IMG/VR virus record: IMGVR_UViG_3300048832_000151
Span: 1-34,237 of that record
Source of the DNA: a virus
Reading direction: 5' to 3' (one strand)
Length of the DNA: 34,237 nucleotides
The stretch's first letter is position 1; each line of letters starts with the position of its first letter. Positions 22,519 through 29,327 of this stretch are shown one piece after another. The notes beneath the pieces were generated by a model. The model did no database searches. It saw nothing but the letters and a program-made list of their open reading frames with translations, and was not told the origin of the DNA. The position numbers and the translations under genes are program-made.

Positions 22519-22755
22519 TCAGCCCGCGAAATAGATCGGTCTACGACCGCCGCGCCCGGAGAGGCGGGCGATGTCGTTGCGCAGCTCGGCGATGTAGCGG
22601 TCGAGGCGGCCAAGGTCAGCGGCCTGGAATGTCACCATGGACGTCTGACCGGCGGCTCCAGTCGTGACCTGCTGCTGCCCCTTTCCGGTGACGATGCGGT
22701 GCCGTGCGGCCTCGGCCTCGGCAAGGCGGGAACGTGCGGTTTCGAGTTCAGTCAT
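22519..22755 (-). CDS. gpW-like head-tail joining protein
   Basis: This 78-residue protein lies between the large terminase and portal genes, where lambda has W. It has the helix-strand-helix pattern of the family: TELETARSRLAEAEAARHRI, then GQTSMVTFQAADLGRLDRY and a helix ending RNDIARLSGRGG. gpW binds the portal after DNA packaging and starts tail attachment. Its ATG overlaps the terminase stop by 8 bp. Length is close to lambda gpW (68). Confidence 0.82.
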   Translation of the reverse strand: MTELETARSRLAEAEAARHRIVTGKGQQQVTTGAAGQTSMVTFQAADLGRLDRYIAELRNDIARLSGRGGRRPIYFAG

Positions 22756-24898
22756 CGTCGAGGCCCTTGTATTTCGGCATCGGGATTGTCCTCACGCCGA
22801 CGGTTCCTGCGGTGGTGACGCCGACCTGCGGTCTGTCCGGTTTCCTGACGGGGATGTTCGGACGTCGCTCTTCTTCGACGGTTTCGACGCCGACATGATC
22901 TCCATCCCCGCGCACGGTCACCGGATCGGTCACGCGTCTCTCCTCGGAGGTCTGCCTCGCGACGGCGGCGGCGGCGAGTTGTGAGACGCGCCGTTGCTCA
23001 AGCTCTTCCGCGAACCGCTTTTCGAAGTAGTCGAAATCGGAATCCCGCCAACGCTCGGCGCCGAGGAGAATGGCCGCTGCCCGTGCGTAGTTGTGACAGT
23101 CGAGCGCCTCGACACGGCGACCGCGGATCTGCTCCCACCGCACTCGGGCCTGAGCACCCTTTCGGGCTTCGCGGACCTGACGCTCTCCGGTGAGTTGCTT
23201 GCAGATTTCCTCTGTCGTTTCGTGCGGGAGGCAGACCCATCCTGGCGGAAGCTCAGCACCGTTCTCAGGGCGCTGAATCGCCAAGGCGCCCATCAGTTCG
23301 GCCTTGAACGCCGATACGTTCGCGATGACGACCTTCATGCCGCCGGTGCGCTTGCGCTTGCCGTCCTTGCCGATGTCGTGCGACCAACCCGAGGTGATCA
23401 TCTGGGCGGAACCACGTCCGTCACGACCGATCACACCGCCGATGCGGTCGGTTCCCTGCTCGCGGATCCACTTCCTGACGACAGCCGGCCATTCCGAGCA
23501 GTCGACCAACGCCAGATCAACGCCGAGCGTCACGCCCTCGTAGGCCGCGAGTTCATAGCGTCGGTCGAGGAACGAGCGTAGCGGACGCCACGTCTCCGCC
23601 GAATTGTACGGGCCGTCGATCCGGATCCAGTCGATCAGGGCCCTGCGACGTTCTCGGCCCCAGGCCCAAATCGACGCCTCGACGTGATCCTGCCCGACGT
23701 CTCCTCCTCCGGTCAGCTTCACGAATCCTGGCGGCACGATCTCGCGGGAGTGAGTGCCGCGCCTGGAATAGATGACCTCCCAGTCCGGCGCGTCGGCGAC
23801 GTCGGCGAACGGAAGCGCCAAGACGGTGTTGACGAAAACCCGCTTCTTCTCGATGTCGCCCTCGGCGTCGTCGGATTGTTGGGCGATCTCGTCCCAACCG
23901 AACCAGCCGACTGGAGAATACAGCGACGACAGGTGGAAGCTCTGGTGAGGAGCCTGCTCACGCCCAGGCGTCGTCCTCCATTCGCCTTTCGCCAGCATGG
24001 CCGTTTTGTGAATGGCTTCGACGATACGTTTGCCGCAAACCGGGCACTCATAGTGGACGTCGTCGTAATTTCCTTTCGTCCACTTGAGGTTTTCGAAATC
24101 GAAGGTGATCCAGTGTTCAGACCCGTCGTCATTACGGTGCGGGCATGGCATCCAGTACCGCTGCCGGTTGCCGCCGAGGTACCAGCGCCAGATCACCGAT
24201 GTTCCCTCCGACATCGGAGTCGAGGTCATCAGGATCTTGCGCTTGCTCCGGAACGTCCTTGTGCGAGCGATGGCGAGATCGATCGGCGCGCCTTCGCCAT
24301 CGACGTCGAGCGGAAAACGATCCACCTCGTCGAGGAACAGGTACTGGACCGGCGCCGACCTGAGACCGGGTCCGGAATTCGCTCCGGTCAGGATCAGGAT
24401 GCCGCCGGGAAACTCCTTGAGGAACAAGGTATCAGACTTGTCCTTGGCCTTCCCGCCGGCACCGATCCGAGCCCTGAGTTCAGGACAGTCTGCAATCATC
24501 CCTTCGATACGCTGGCGGCTGGCCCGTTTGACGGTGTCCAATGTCGGCTGCACCATCATCGTCGGGCCTGGGCGTCTGTGAATGATGTAGCCGAGCCAGT
24601 TGTTGCCGCCTTCCGTTTTGCCCAGCTGCGCCCCGGCGCAGAATGCGACGATCTCGGTCGGGTCTCTGGCCGACAGCCGGTCCATGATCGCCCGAAGGTA
24701 CGGCGTCCGTGACGTCCGCCATGGCCCCGGCTCGGCGGCGCCTTTCGCCGACAGGATGCGGTGGCCGTCAGACCATTCGGACACCGTCTCGTCCGGATCC
24801 GGCAGAAGCCCAGAGACCCAGGAGCGCTCGACCCCCGAGAGGTCGAAAAGCTCGTCGTCGGCGTCAGGAGTCGAGCTTGACCGATACGCCAGCGACAC
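22748..24898 (-). CDS. Terminase large subunit (GpA family)
   Basis: This 716-residue DNA-packaging ATPase/nuclease is taken from a GTG at 24898 that overlaps the small-terminase end; an ATG 38 codons upstream would lie deep inside that gene. Walker A-like GAQLGKTE is at 89-96 and Walker B LFLDE at 187-191, followed by a coupling motif MTSTPMSEGT. A GpA-type zinc site has CPH and CPVCG at about 270-305. The nuclease domain starts near LTGGGDVGQDHVEASIWAWG. It cuts concatemers and drives DNA into the prohead through the portal. The gpW-like and portal genes follow directly. GpA-family enzymes usually act at cos sites. Confidence 0.9.
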   Translation of the reverse strand: MSLAYRSSSTPDADDELFDLSGVERSWVSGLLPDPDETVSEWSDGHRILSAKGAAEPGPWRTSRTPYLRAIMDRLSARDPTEIVAFCAGAQLGKTEGGNNWLGYIIHRRPGPTMMVQPTLDTVKRASRQRIEGMIADCPELRARIGAGGKAKDKSDTLFLKEFPGGILILTGANSGPGLRSAPVQYLFLDEVDRFPLDVDGEGAPIDLAIARTRTFRSKRKILMTSTPMSEGTSVIWRWYLGGNRQRYWMPCPHRNDDGSEHWITFDFENLKWTKGNYDDVHYECPVCGKRIVEAIHKTAMLAKGEWRTTPGREQAPHQSFHLSSLYSPVGWFGWDEIAQQSDDAEGDIEKKRVFVNTVLALPFADVADAPDWEVIYSRRGTHSREIVPPGFVKLTGGGDVGQDHVEASIWAWGRERRRALIDWIRIDGPYNSAETWRPLRSFLDRRYELAAYEGVTLGVDLALVDCSEWPAVVRKWIREQGTDRIGGVIGRDGRGSAQMITSGWSHDIGKDGKRKRTGGMKVVIANVSAFKAELMGALAIQRPENGAELPPGWVCLPHETTEEICKQLTGERQVREARKGAQARVRWEQIRGRRVEALDCHNYARAAAILLGAERWRDSDFDYFEKRFAEELEQRRVSQLAAAAVARQTSEERRVTDPVTVRGDGDHVGVETVEEERRPNIPVRKPDRPQVGVTTAGTVGVRTIPMPKYKGLDDD

Positions 24899-25568
24899 CG
24901 GCGAGATACTCTCGGACTTCACGGTCAAGGGCGACACCAAAGGCGTGAGCGTCGATGCCGAATTCGGCGGCGAGCACCGGAGCGGTCCGTGACACCCAGG
25001 CGACGAATCCATCGCGGAAGGTGCGGGCCATCTCGAATGTGCGTGAGGTCACCATCGCCCGGTCGATCAGCTCGCGGGATTTCTGCCCGTTGGCGAGGCG
25101 GCGGGCGCGGATCTTGAGGAGCTCGTTCGCGAACACCGCATCGACGATGGTGGCGTCCGGAACGTCCTCGCCGCGGGCCAGCGCCAACGCCGCCGGTGAA
25201 GGTTCTAGGTCGTCGTCGTGACGTTTGCGCCGCTTCAGCGCTCCGCCGTGACCCTGCGGTTCGAGGTGCTCTTTGACCGGCTCCCCGGCGAGATCTGCGA
25301 AGTCTTCGTCGATCGACTGCGAAACAGGCGGCGCTGCCTTCCGAGTGGAAACCGGATCCTTCTCCGTGGAAACCGGCGAACCCTCCTTCGCCGCATGCTT
25401 GATCGCACTGGCGTTTGGTCTGGTGTTCCGGTCCCATTCCCTGTCCGCCGTCTCCGGATCAATCGTGCCGTCCGGCAAAGTTGTTATCCTGCTTGCCTTG
25501 ACAGCCTTTCGGACGGCGGTGTGCGACACGCCGCGGTGTTGCGCGTATTCGCGCTGGCTCATTCCCAT
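24864..25568 (-). CDS. Terminase small subunit (Nu1-like)
   Basis: Position just before the large subunit and an N-terminal winged-helix-type motif (MSQREYAQHRGVSHTAVRKA) identify a Nu1-like small terminase. It recognises the packaging site and recruits the large subunit. The start is uncertain: ATGs at 25568 and 25562 both begin right before the HTH, while one at 25634 adds a proline-rich segment without a ribosome-binding site. Residues about 60-110 are a charged linker, followed by helices (VFANELLKIRARRLANGQ, FEMARTFRDGFVAWVS). At least 35 bp overlap the large subunit. TGGAAACC repeats lie inside and just upstream of it. Confidence 0.78.
   Translation of the reverse strand: MGMSQREYAQHRGVSHTAVRKAVKASRITTLPDGTIDPETADREWDRNTRPNASAIKHAAKEGSPVSTEKDPVSTRKAAPPVSQSIDEDFADLAGEPVKEHLEPQGHGGALKRRKRHDDDLEPSPAALALARGEDVPDATIVDAVFANELLKIRARRLANGQKSRELIDRAMVTSRTFEMARTFRDGFVAWVSRTAPVLAAEFGIDAHAFGVALDREVREYLAGVAGVSVKLDS
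25346..25374. repeat. Two TGGAAACC words 21 bp apart inside the small terminase gene
   Basis: TGGAAACC occurs at 25346-25353 and 25367-25374, each preceded by G, so GTGGAAACCGG is repeated at 21-bp spacing (two helical turns). It encodes the repeated VST in the linker. A similar pair occurs at 29118-29145. Candidate protein-binding sites. Confidence 0.5.
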
Positions 25569-25592
25569 AGGACTAAAATCCGTCACCCCAGA

Positions 25593-25619
25593 TGGAAACC
25601 GTGGAAACCCCTGGAAACC
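25593..25619. repeat. Three tandem TGGAAACC words upstream of the small terminase
   Basis: TGGAAACC lies at 25593-25600, 25602-25609 and 25612-25619, spaced 9 and 10 bp, one per helical turn. The array sits at the start of the terminase gene, where packaging recognition sites (cosB/pac) often lie. Binding by the small terminase is inference. Confidence 0.5.
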
Positions 25620-25703
25620 CGGTTTTCGGACCATCCGCTAGAAATATGCCGGAATGCCAGAGCCCCCCGATCGACCTATGCCAGGGAAGGACCCGTAATC
25701 TAT

Positions 25704-26306
25704 TTAAGTATTGTTGTTGGATGACACGGAGAAGTGGCGTGCCATCTCCGCGCTAAACGTATTGTATACTACGTCATAGAATGGAAAGCTTGGTTCGTAG
25801 TCAACCTTCTCTACGAAGGTCGCGAGCAGGCTTGCGTTTCCGTCGAGGTCGCGCACCAAAACGCTCACCTCTCCATCGCCTCTGTCCTTAAACCACGCGC
25901 GCCCGCTTGCCATCGCCTCGCGTATGGCTCCCCGAGGCAATCCTCCGTACGCCGTCAACTTCGCTTCAGGGCCAGGCACTGCGAGACCGAGTTTTGATGA
26001 CGTGCCTGGGTCACCAGCTTCAAGCGGTCCACCGGAAACCTGCCGCTCATAGAGCCAGTCGGACTGATCCCTGCGGATGAACACCAGGGAGTCGATACCC
26101 CCGCCGAACTCACGGGCTCGAAAACATCCGAATGCGCGCTGTGTCCACGGAACGGGTCGATCAAACGCGGTCAACGTCTCCGCTTCCAACGCCAAGACGC
26201 AGGACAGTGCAACTGCGTCAAGTGCGTTTGACGCGGCGTCTCTAAGGTTTCTGTCAATTAATGTTGGGTTAATATCGTCCGTTTGCTCAATGGCTATCGT
26301 GAGCAT
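25704..26306 (-). CDS. Morphogenesis-like phage protein of unknown role
   Basis: The start used is the ATG at 26306 (MLTIAIEQTDDINP), with GAGGAG 5 nt upstream; 200 residues. The middle, FDRPVPWTQRAFGCFRARE ... SDWLYERQVSGG, then LPRGAIREAM and AWFKDRGDGEVSVLV, follows the pattern of a phage protein family with F-x-RPTPFTxxAF ... YLxxQIxGG, usually found in neck or minor tail regions. Here it stands before the terminase and apart from other virion genes, in DNA of lower GC content. It may be a displaced completion protein or an accessory gene. The resemblance is from memory and moderate. Confidence 0.5.
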   Translation of the reverse strand: MLTIAIEQTDDINPTLIDRNLRDAASNALDAVALSCVLALEAETLTAFDRPVPWTQRAFGCFRAREFGGGIDSLVFIRRDQSDWLYERQVSGGPLEAGDPGTSSKLGLAVPGPEAKLTAYGGLPRGAIREAMASGRAWFKDRGDGEVSVLVRDLDGNASLLATFVEKVDYEPSFPFYDVVYNTFSAEMARHFSVSSNNNT

Positions 26307-26314
26307 TGGACTCC

Positions 26315-26530
26315 TCACATGAGGTGGCTGAGGAGCCTGACAGAGTGGGGTGTCAACCCGTCTGGACATACCTCTGTCAGGATAGGCTGATTATGCGAGT
26401 CGATTGCGCAAGGGACAAGGCCTTGTTTGTGCGTTGGATTCTTCGGAAATCTGACAACCATTGCGAGATAAGGATTTCGTGCTATATACGTAGTAATACC
26501 GATGTTGCTGACCCGCGGAAATTTCCGCAC
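26315..26530 (-). CDS. Possible small leftward gene, doubtful
   Basis: A 71-codon frame starting at GTG (26530) ends at a TGA that abuts the ribosome-binding site of the gene at 26306. No Shine-Dalgarno precedes the GTG, and its first codons lie within a 14-bp palindrome. An internal ATG (MVVRFPKNPTHKQGLVP) also lacks a ribosome-binding site. The only support is the close stop-start spacing to the next gene. The stretch may instead be the 5' leader and control region of the gene at 26306. Confidence 0.22.
   Translation of the reverse strand: MRKFPRVSNIGITTYIARNPYLAMVVRFPKNPTHKQGLVPCAIDSHNQPILTEVCPDGLTPHSVRLLSHLM
26515..26528. promoter_or_regulatory. 14-bp palindrome GCGGAAATTTCCGC, candidate operator
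   Basis: Perfect palindrome about 210 bp upstream of the start at 26306, next to AT-rich TATATA (26483-26488), which could be a -10 on either strand. The stretch 26307-26842 otherwise holds no well-supported gene. Confidence 0.45.
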
Positions 26531-26754
26531 TTTTGCAACTGAGTCGCAAGCGTCACCTAAGGTTTTGGCAAATAACGTATTTCAGCAGGTTGCGCCCTTG
26601 GAGAGAAAATCACCTTCATGATGTCAAGGGCTTTCTCGCTCTATCTGTTTATTGATGATACCTAAACATAAGAAGGGTACGCTTTTTCTTGTAGCAGGAA
26701 CCGATCGGGCTTGTTACTGTGCAGCCGCAGGGTCGACGAATCGATCCACGTGGT

Positions 26755-26803
26755 CCGCTCCTCACTCACGAGATCTGCCGACATGGTGTCGGCAGAGGAG
26801 CGG
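26755..26803 (+). other. Nested inverted repeats, structured 5' leader candidate
   Basis: CCGCTCCTC (26755-26763) pairs with GAGGAGCGG (26795-26803). Inside it CTGCCGACA (26775-26783) pairs with TGTCGGCAG (26787-26795) over a TGG loop, with an 11-nt bulge on one side. The shared base at 26795 can serve only one stem. The structure ends 40 bp before the small gene at 26843 and would form in its mRNA leader, or it may be a stand-alone RNA. It matches no riboswitch class I know. Confidence 0.45.
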
Positions 26804-26842
26804 CGGGCTCCCCCCGTCACGTGGTATCGAAAGGGATCAGCA

Positions 26843-26983
26843 ATGATTGCTGTTTCGTCGTTATCCTGCCCGATCAACCAGCCGGTGCGCGTTCGCGAAT
26901 ACCGGCGGTTCCGGTACGGCCGCCTGGAGAGTGTCCGGGCGTACTGCCGGCGGCTGCCCAACCAGTGGGTTGGACAGCCGTAA
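26843..26983 (+). CDS. 46-residue basic protein, opposite strand to its surroundings
   Basis: The ATG at 26843 has AAGGGA about 7 nt upstream. The product runs MIAVSSLSCPINQPVRVREY, then RRFRYGRLESVRAYCRR and LPNQWVGQP; it is strongly basic with two Cys residues. I know no family. It is rightward while both flanking gene blocks are leftward, follows a structured leader, and its last codons form the stem of the first of two terminators. Such an isolated unit looks like a phage moron. Alternatively the transcript is a structured RNA and the reading frame is incidental. A promoter could not be identified. Confidence 0.4.
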   Translation: MIAVSSLSCPINQPVRVREYRRFRYGRLESVRAYCRRLPNQWVGQP

Positions 26984-27040
26984 CAGGCGGTTTTTTTCTG
27001 GGACTTGGGGGGCAAGCTTCGGCTTGCCCCTTCTTTTTTT
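26951..27040 (+). terminator. Tandem intrinsic terminators
   Basis: First hairpin: CGGCTG and CCAACC (26951-26963, one mismatch between) pair with GGTTGG and CAGCCG (26968-26980), with T7 at 26991-26997. Second: GGGGCAAGC-TTCG-GCTTGCCCC (27009-27030) with a UUCG-type tetraloop and TTCTTTTTTT, a textbook rho-independent terminator. They end rightward transcription of the unit at 26843. Confidence 0.85.
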
Positions 27041-27302
27041 GCGACTCAATCTTGCATTATCGAGGTTTAAGTATCAAGCGCTAATTCGTGCCTTGAGACG
27101 AATTTACGATTAAATCGGCTTCATAGTTTCAATACGATCTTCGTAAGCATTCGCATCGAATTTACGATTAAATTCGCATTCAAGGGTTCAATTCATTGAA
27201 AATTCTAGAATCAAGAAATTCGAAGCGTTCCACGAACATATCTAAGTCTTTAATTAAAATCGGCGGTTTCAAAATCACAACCTTAGCCTCATCCGGATTG
27301 GA
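27041..27302. repeat. AT-rich gene-free region with 17-bp direct repeat
   Basis: This stretch is far more AT-rich than the rest of the window and has no credible gene. CGAATTTACGATTAAAT occurs at 27099-27115 and again at 27157-27173, 58 bp apart. Shorter AAATTCG/CGAATTT words and AATTCATTGAAAATTCTAG-like AT tracts fill the rest. Repeats plus low helix stability could mark a replication origin, a regulatory region or an older insertion scar. It follows the terminators at 26951-27040 and the end of the leftward early operon. Confidence 0.5.
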
Positions 27303-27923
27303 TCATGCGTCCGACATCGGCACATTTTCGCCGTATCGTTCGTAATTTGGCCTACGGCTTGTAATCTGGTGCCAACCCTGCAATTCCGCGAACAAATCCA
27401 ATGCCTTTCGGCACAGCGTCCCGGTGCGTCGTTGGCCTGTGCCCAGCCGCGCTGCCGCGACGTTGCACGGGATCGCCTCTCCGGCGACAAGCAATGCCGG
27501 TCGATAATCGAGTCCGCGACGTTGGCATGCATCAATCCAACGATTGACGCGCTTGCGGTCGCGGGCGGCAATATCGCTCCACCCCACAGAATTCGGATCG
27601 AACGCACCGCCGACGGACGCATGCATGCGGATCAGATCGACACCACGCAGCCCAGACCGCTCCATCATCCCAGACCTGATCGCCACGCCGGCACTCAACT
27701 GCGCGGGTGTCAACGACATCCTCAGCAGCGGATCGCGGCTCAATTGCCACGGCGTCGCCTGTACCGTCGATGCCGCCGCCTCCTTCTTCTCGCGTACCAG
27801 ACCCACCGCCCGCATCCGGCGCCTAACCGTTCTGGTCGTCACGCAGAAATGCTTGGCGATCTGCTTTTGAGACAAGCCGTCTTGCATGAGTCTTTCGAGG
27901 TCGCCGCGGGAAATCTCGATCAC
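27303..27923 (-). CDS. HTH phage regulator with DUF6456-like C-terminal domain
   Basis: The start used is the GTG at 27923 with GGAG 7 nt upstream; 206 residues. Residues about 8-40 (LERLMQDGLSQKQIAKHFCV, then TTRTVRRRMRAVGL) form a clear helix-turn-helix. The C-terminal part has LTPAQLSAGVAIRSGMME, RVNRWIDACQRRGLDYRP and TGTLCRKALDLFAELQGW, a layout like the alphaproteobacterial DUF6456 domain (L-x-x-x-Q-L ... G-L ... LxxALDxLAxxYG). It is the last gene of the leftward early operon, beside an AT-rich repeat region it might bind. A role as transcription regulator or replication-associated protein is inference. Confidence 0.55.
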   Translation of the reverse strand: MIEISRGDLERLMQDGLSQKQIAKHFCVTTRTVRRRMRAVGLVREKKEAAASTVQATPWQLSRDPLLRMSLTPAQLSAGVAIRSGMMERSGLRGVDLIRMHASVGGAFDPNSVGWSDIAARDRKRVNRWIDACQRRGLDYRPALLVAGEAIPCNVAAARLGTGQRRTGTLCRKALDLFAELQGWHQITSRRPNYERYGENVPMSDA

Positions 27924-27945
27924 GCCGTCGCTCCAAAATAATTCA

Positions 27946-27969
27946 GGCGTCGGGCAGGTGTCCGACGCC
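27946..27969 (-). terminator. Hairpin, weak terminator or attenuator
   Basis: GGCGTCGG (27946-27953) pairs with CCGACGCC (27962-27969). On the minus strand TGAATTATTTT follows. It lies between the interrupted coiled-coil gene (stop 28003) and the regulator start at 27923, so it could reduce expression of the regulator. Confidence 0.45.
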
Positions 27970-28002
27970 TCAACAATAATGGTCAGGCCGGCAAGGCGTG
28001 AG

Positions 28003-28482
28003 CTATTTAGCCGCGTCAGCGGCGCGTCGCCTCGCGAGATCGTCGATTGCTTGTTCGAGAAGATCCCAGCAATCGAAGTTGTCTCCCCGCAATCCCCATC
28101 CGAGTTTTTCGGATATTTTTCCGAGACATCTTTCGGAAATACGTTGAACTCTACGCGCTTGATCGGCGTCCAGATTAACGTCGATGATCTCGGATTTTGC
28201 TGTCTGCAATTCGTTGAAGTATTTATCCTTGAGTGCATATAGTTCTTTGTTATCGAATTCCAGCCGTCTTGTCACACGCTTCAATCTCTCGATTTCTTCG
28301 TCCTTCTCCGCGTCGCCCCTCTCGCCCTCACGCATCCGCACGATCCGCGCCCTGATCGCCTCGTCTCCAAGCGCATCGCGCAGCGTGCCGACCGGCGCCG
28401 TCCCGCTCGCGATCTTCGCCCTGATCTCCTCGATCGCGGCGTTGGTCCGCTAGGCGATCTCGTCCTTGTTCCTGTCCGTCAT
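28003..28482 (-). pseudogene. Coiled-coil gene interrupted by an in-frame amber codon
   Basis: An ATG at 28482 has GGGGAG 8 nt upstream and encodes MTDRNKDEIA. Codon 11 is TAG (28450-28452), after which the same frame runs on (RTNAAIEEIRAKIASGTAPV) for 149 codons to the stop at 28003. The body is a charged coiled coil (DEEIERLKRVTRRLEFDNKE) with a C-terminal segment KLGWGLRGDNFDCWDLLEQA. Later restarts (GTG 28341, ATG 28335) lack a Shine-Dalgarno. CAG to TAG is one transition. The gene is thus disabled, or translated by amber suppression, or wrongly sequenced at that base. Family unknown; it may be an early regulatory or DNA-associated protein. Confidence 0.65.
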
Positions 28483-28520
28483 CTCGTGTTCTCCCCGAAG
28501 GTTTCGGTCTGGTTTCGCAA

Positions 28521-28567
28521 GGCGTCCGGCTGTACCCCGCCCGGCGGCGGACGCCTGTGCCGCCGGG
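28521..28567 (-). promoter_or_regulatory. Mutually exclusive hairpins before the interrupted gene
   Basis: Stem A: GGCGTCCG (28521-28528) with CGGACGCC (28548-28555). Stem B: CCCGGCGGC (28540-28548) with GCCGCCGGG (28559-28567). They share base 28548 and overlap in space, so only one can form at a time. A run of eight G (28565-28572) lies next to stem B. This resembles an attenuator, but neither stem is followed by a U-tract. Confidence 0.4.
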
Positions 28568-28572
28568 GGGGG

Positions 28573-28950
28573 TCAGTAGGTGAACTGGTGAATTACGGAG
28601 AACGGGGCATGGTCCCTCCGCATCGTCTCGATGGAGGCTTGGAAGGCGGCGCCCGCGGCGATGCTCCACCCGCTGACCCATCCGCCATACCCGGGTTCGA
28701 AATCCCCCCATGGCGTCGCCGGGCCGCCGCTGCAGCCGGTGTGGTGGCCATAATCTGTGACGGTCAGATCTCTCGACAGGACGTATCCGTCTCGGTCGAG
28801 GATCTGTTCGAGCGTGATTTTTCCGCCGGGGACGCCTCCGCCGAAAACCTCGACGATCTCGAATTTGTCGTAGGCTCCGATTCCGTCGGCGGCAGCCGCG
28901 GCAAGGACCGCCGCCTTCCATTTTTCGCGTTCGTCGGCTTTGAATTTCAT
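28573..28950 (-). CDS. Unknown early-region protein
   Basis: The start used is the ATG at 28950 (MKFKADEREKWKAAVLAAAA), preceded by GGAAGGA; 125 residues. An N-terminal Lys/Glu/Ala helix is followed by GKITLEQILDRDGYVLSRDL and a glycine/aromatic stretch DYGHHTGCSGGPATPWGDFE, then a helix with SIETMRRDHAPFSVI. One Cys and three His residues could bind metal, but no known motif fits. It lies upstream of the amber-interrupted gene in the leftward early operon. No family recognised. Confidence 0.5.
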   Translation of the reverse strand: MKFKADEREKWKAAVLAAAAADGIGAYDKFEIVEVFGGGVPGGKITLEQILDRDGYVLSRDLTVTDYGHHTGCSGGPATPWGDFEPGYGGWVSGWSIAAGAAFQASIETMRRDHAPFSVIHQFTY

Positions 28951-29063
28951 CGCTGTCGTCCTTCCTTCTCTTGTACGTTTGCTGTCTGAGTGAACCCCCC
29001 GGCCCACCCGGTTCATCCCGCTGGTTTTCGTCGCCTCAACACGCTCGAAAACCGTTGGAATTC

Positions 29064-29327
29064 TTAGATTTCCGATTTCCCCTCCGAACTTCCCTCGGCG
29101 CGGTTGCTGGATTTCGAGTGGAAATCCGGCTCGGCCGAGTGGAAATCGGTGCGTGGTCCGCTGCGACGGCGCGGGGTCACGGAGGCGACGACGGCGGCGG
29201 CCCGGCTGACGTCGAGCGTGTAAGCTTCGGCGATCTGAATGATCGAGTAGCCGGCGGCCCGCGCTTCGCGGATCTCGTCGAGGTCGCTGGGCGTCAGGTA
29301 GCGGTGCGGGGAGACGACGGAGCGCAT
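29064..29327 (-). CDS. Small HTH protein with repeated FHS tail
   Basis: This 87-residue protein overlaps the stop of the previous gene by one base (TGATG). Residues about 12-45 (LTPSDLDEIREARAAGYSII, then QIAEAYTLDVSRAAAVVAS) form a resolvase/GcrA-type helix-turn-helix. The tail contains DFHSAEPDFHSKS, coded by repeats that form the 21-bp-spaced GTGGAAA words on the other strand. It is one of four HTH proteins in this operon. A DNA-binding role is probable; target unknown. Confidence 0.55.
   Translation of the reverse strand: MRSVVSPHRYLTPSDLDEIREARAAGYSIIQIAEAYTLDVSRAAAVVASVTPRRRSGPRTDFHSAEPDFHSKSSNRAEGSSEGKSEI
29118..29145. repeat. Two GTGGAAA words 21 bp apart
   Basis: GTGGAAATC lies at 29118 and 29139, spaced exactly as the GTGGAAACC pair in the terminase gene (25345 and 25366). 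On the minus strand it encodes DFHS here but VST there, so the DNA word is shared in two different reading frames. Confidence 0.45.

Noticed and set aside
28685-28715. GGGTTCGAAATCCCC, like a tRNA T-arm
   Set aside because: It lies within a coding region and no acceptor stem, anticodon arm or 3' partner can be found around it. No tRNA gene was found in the window.
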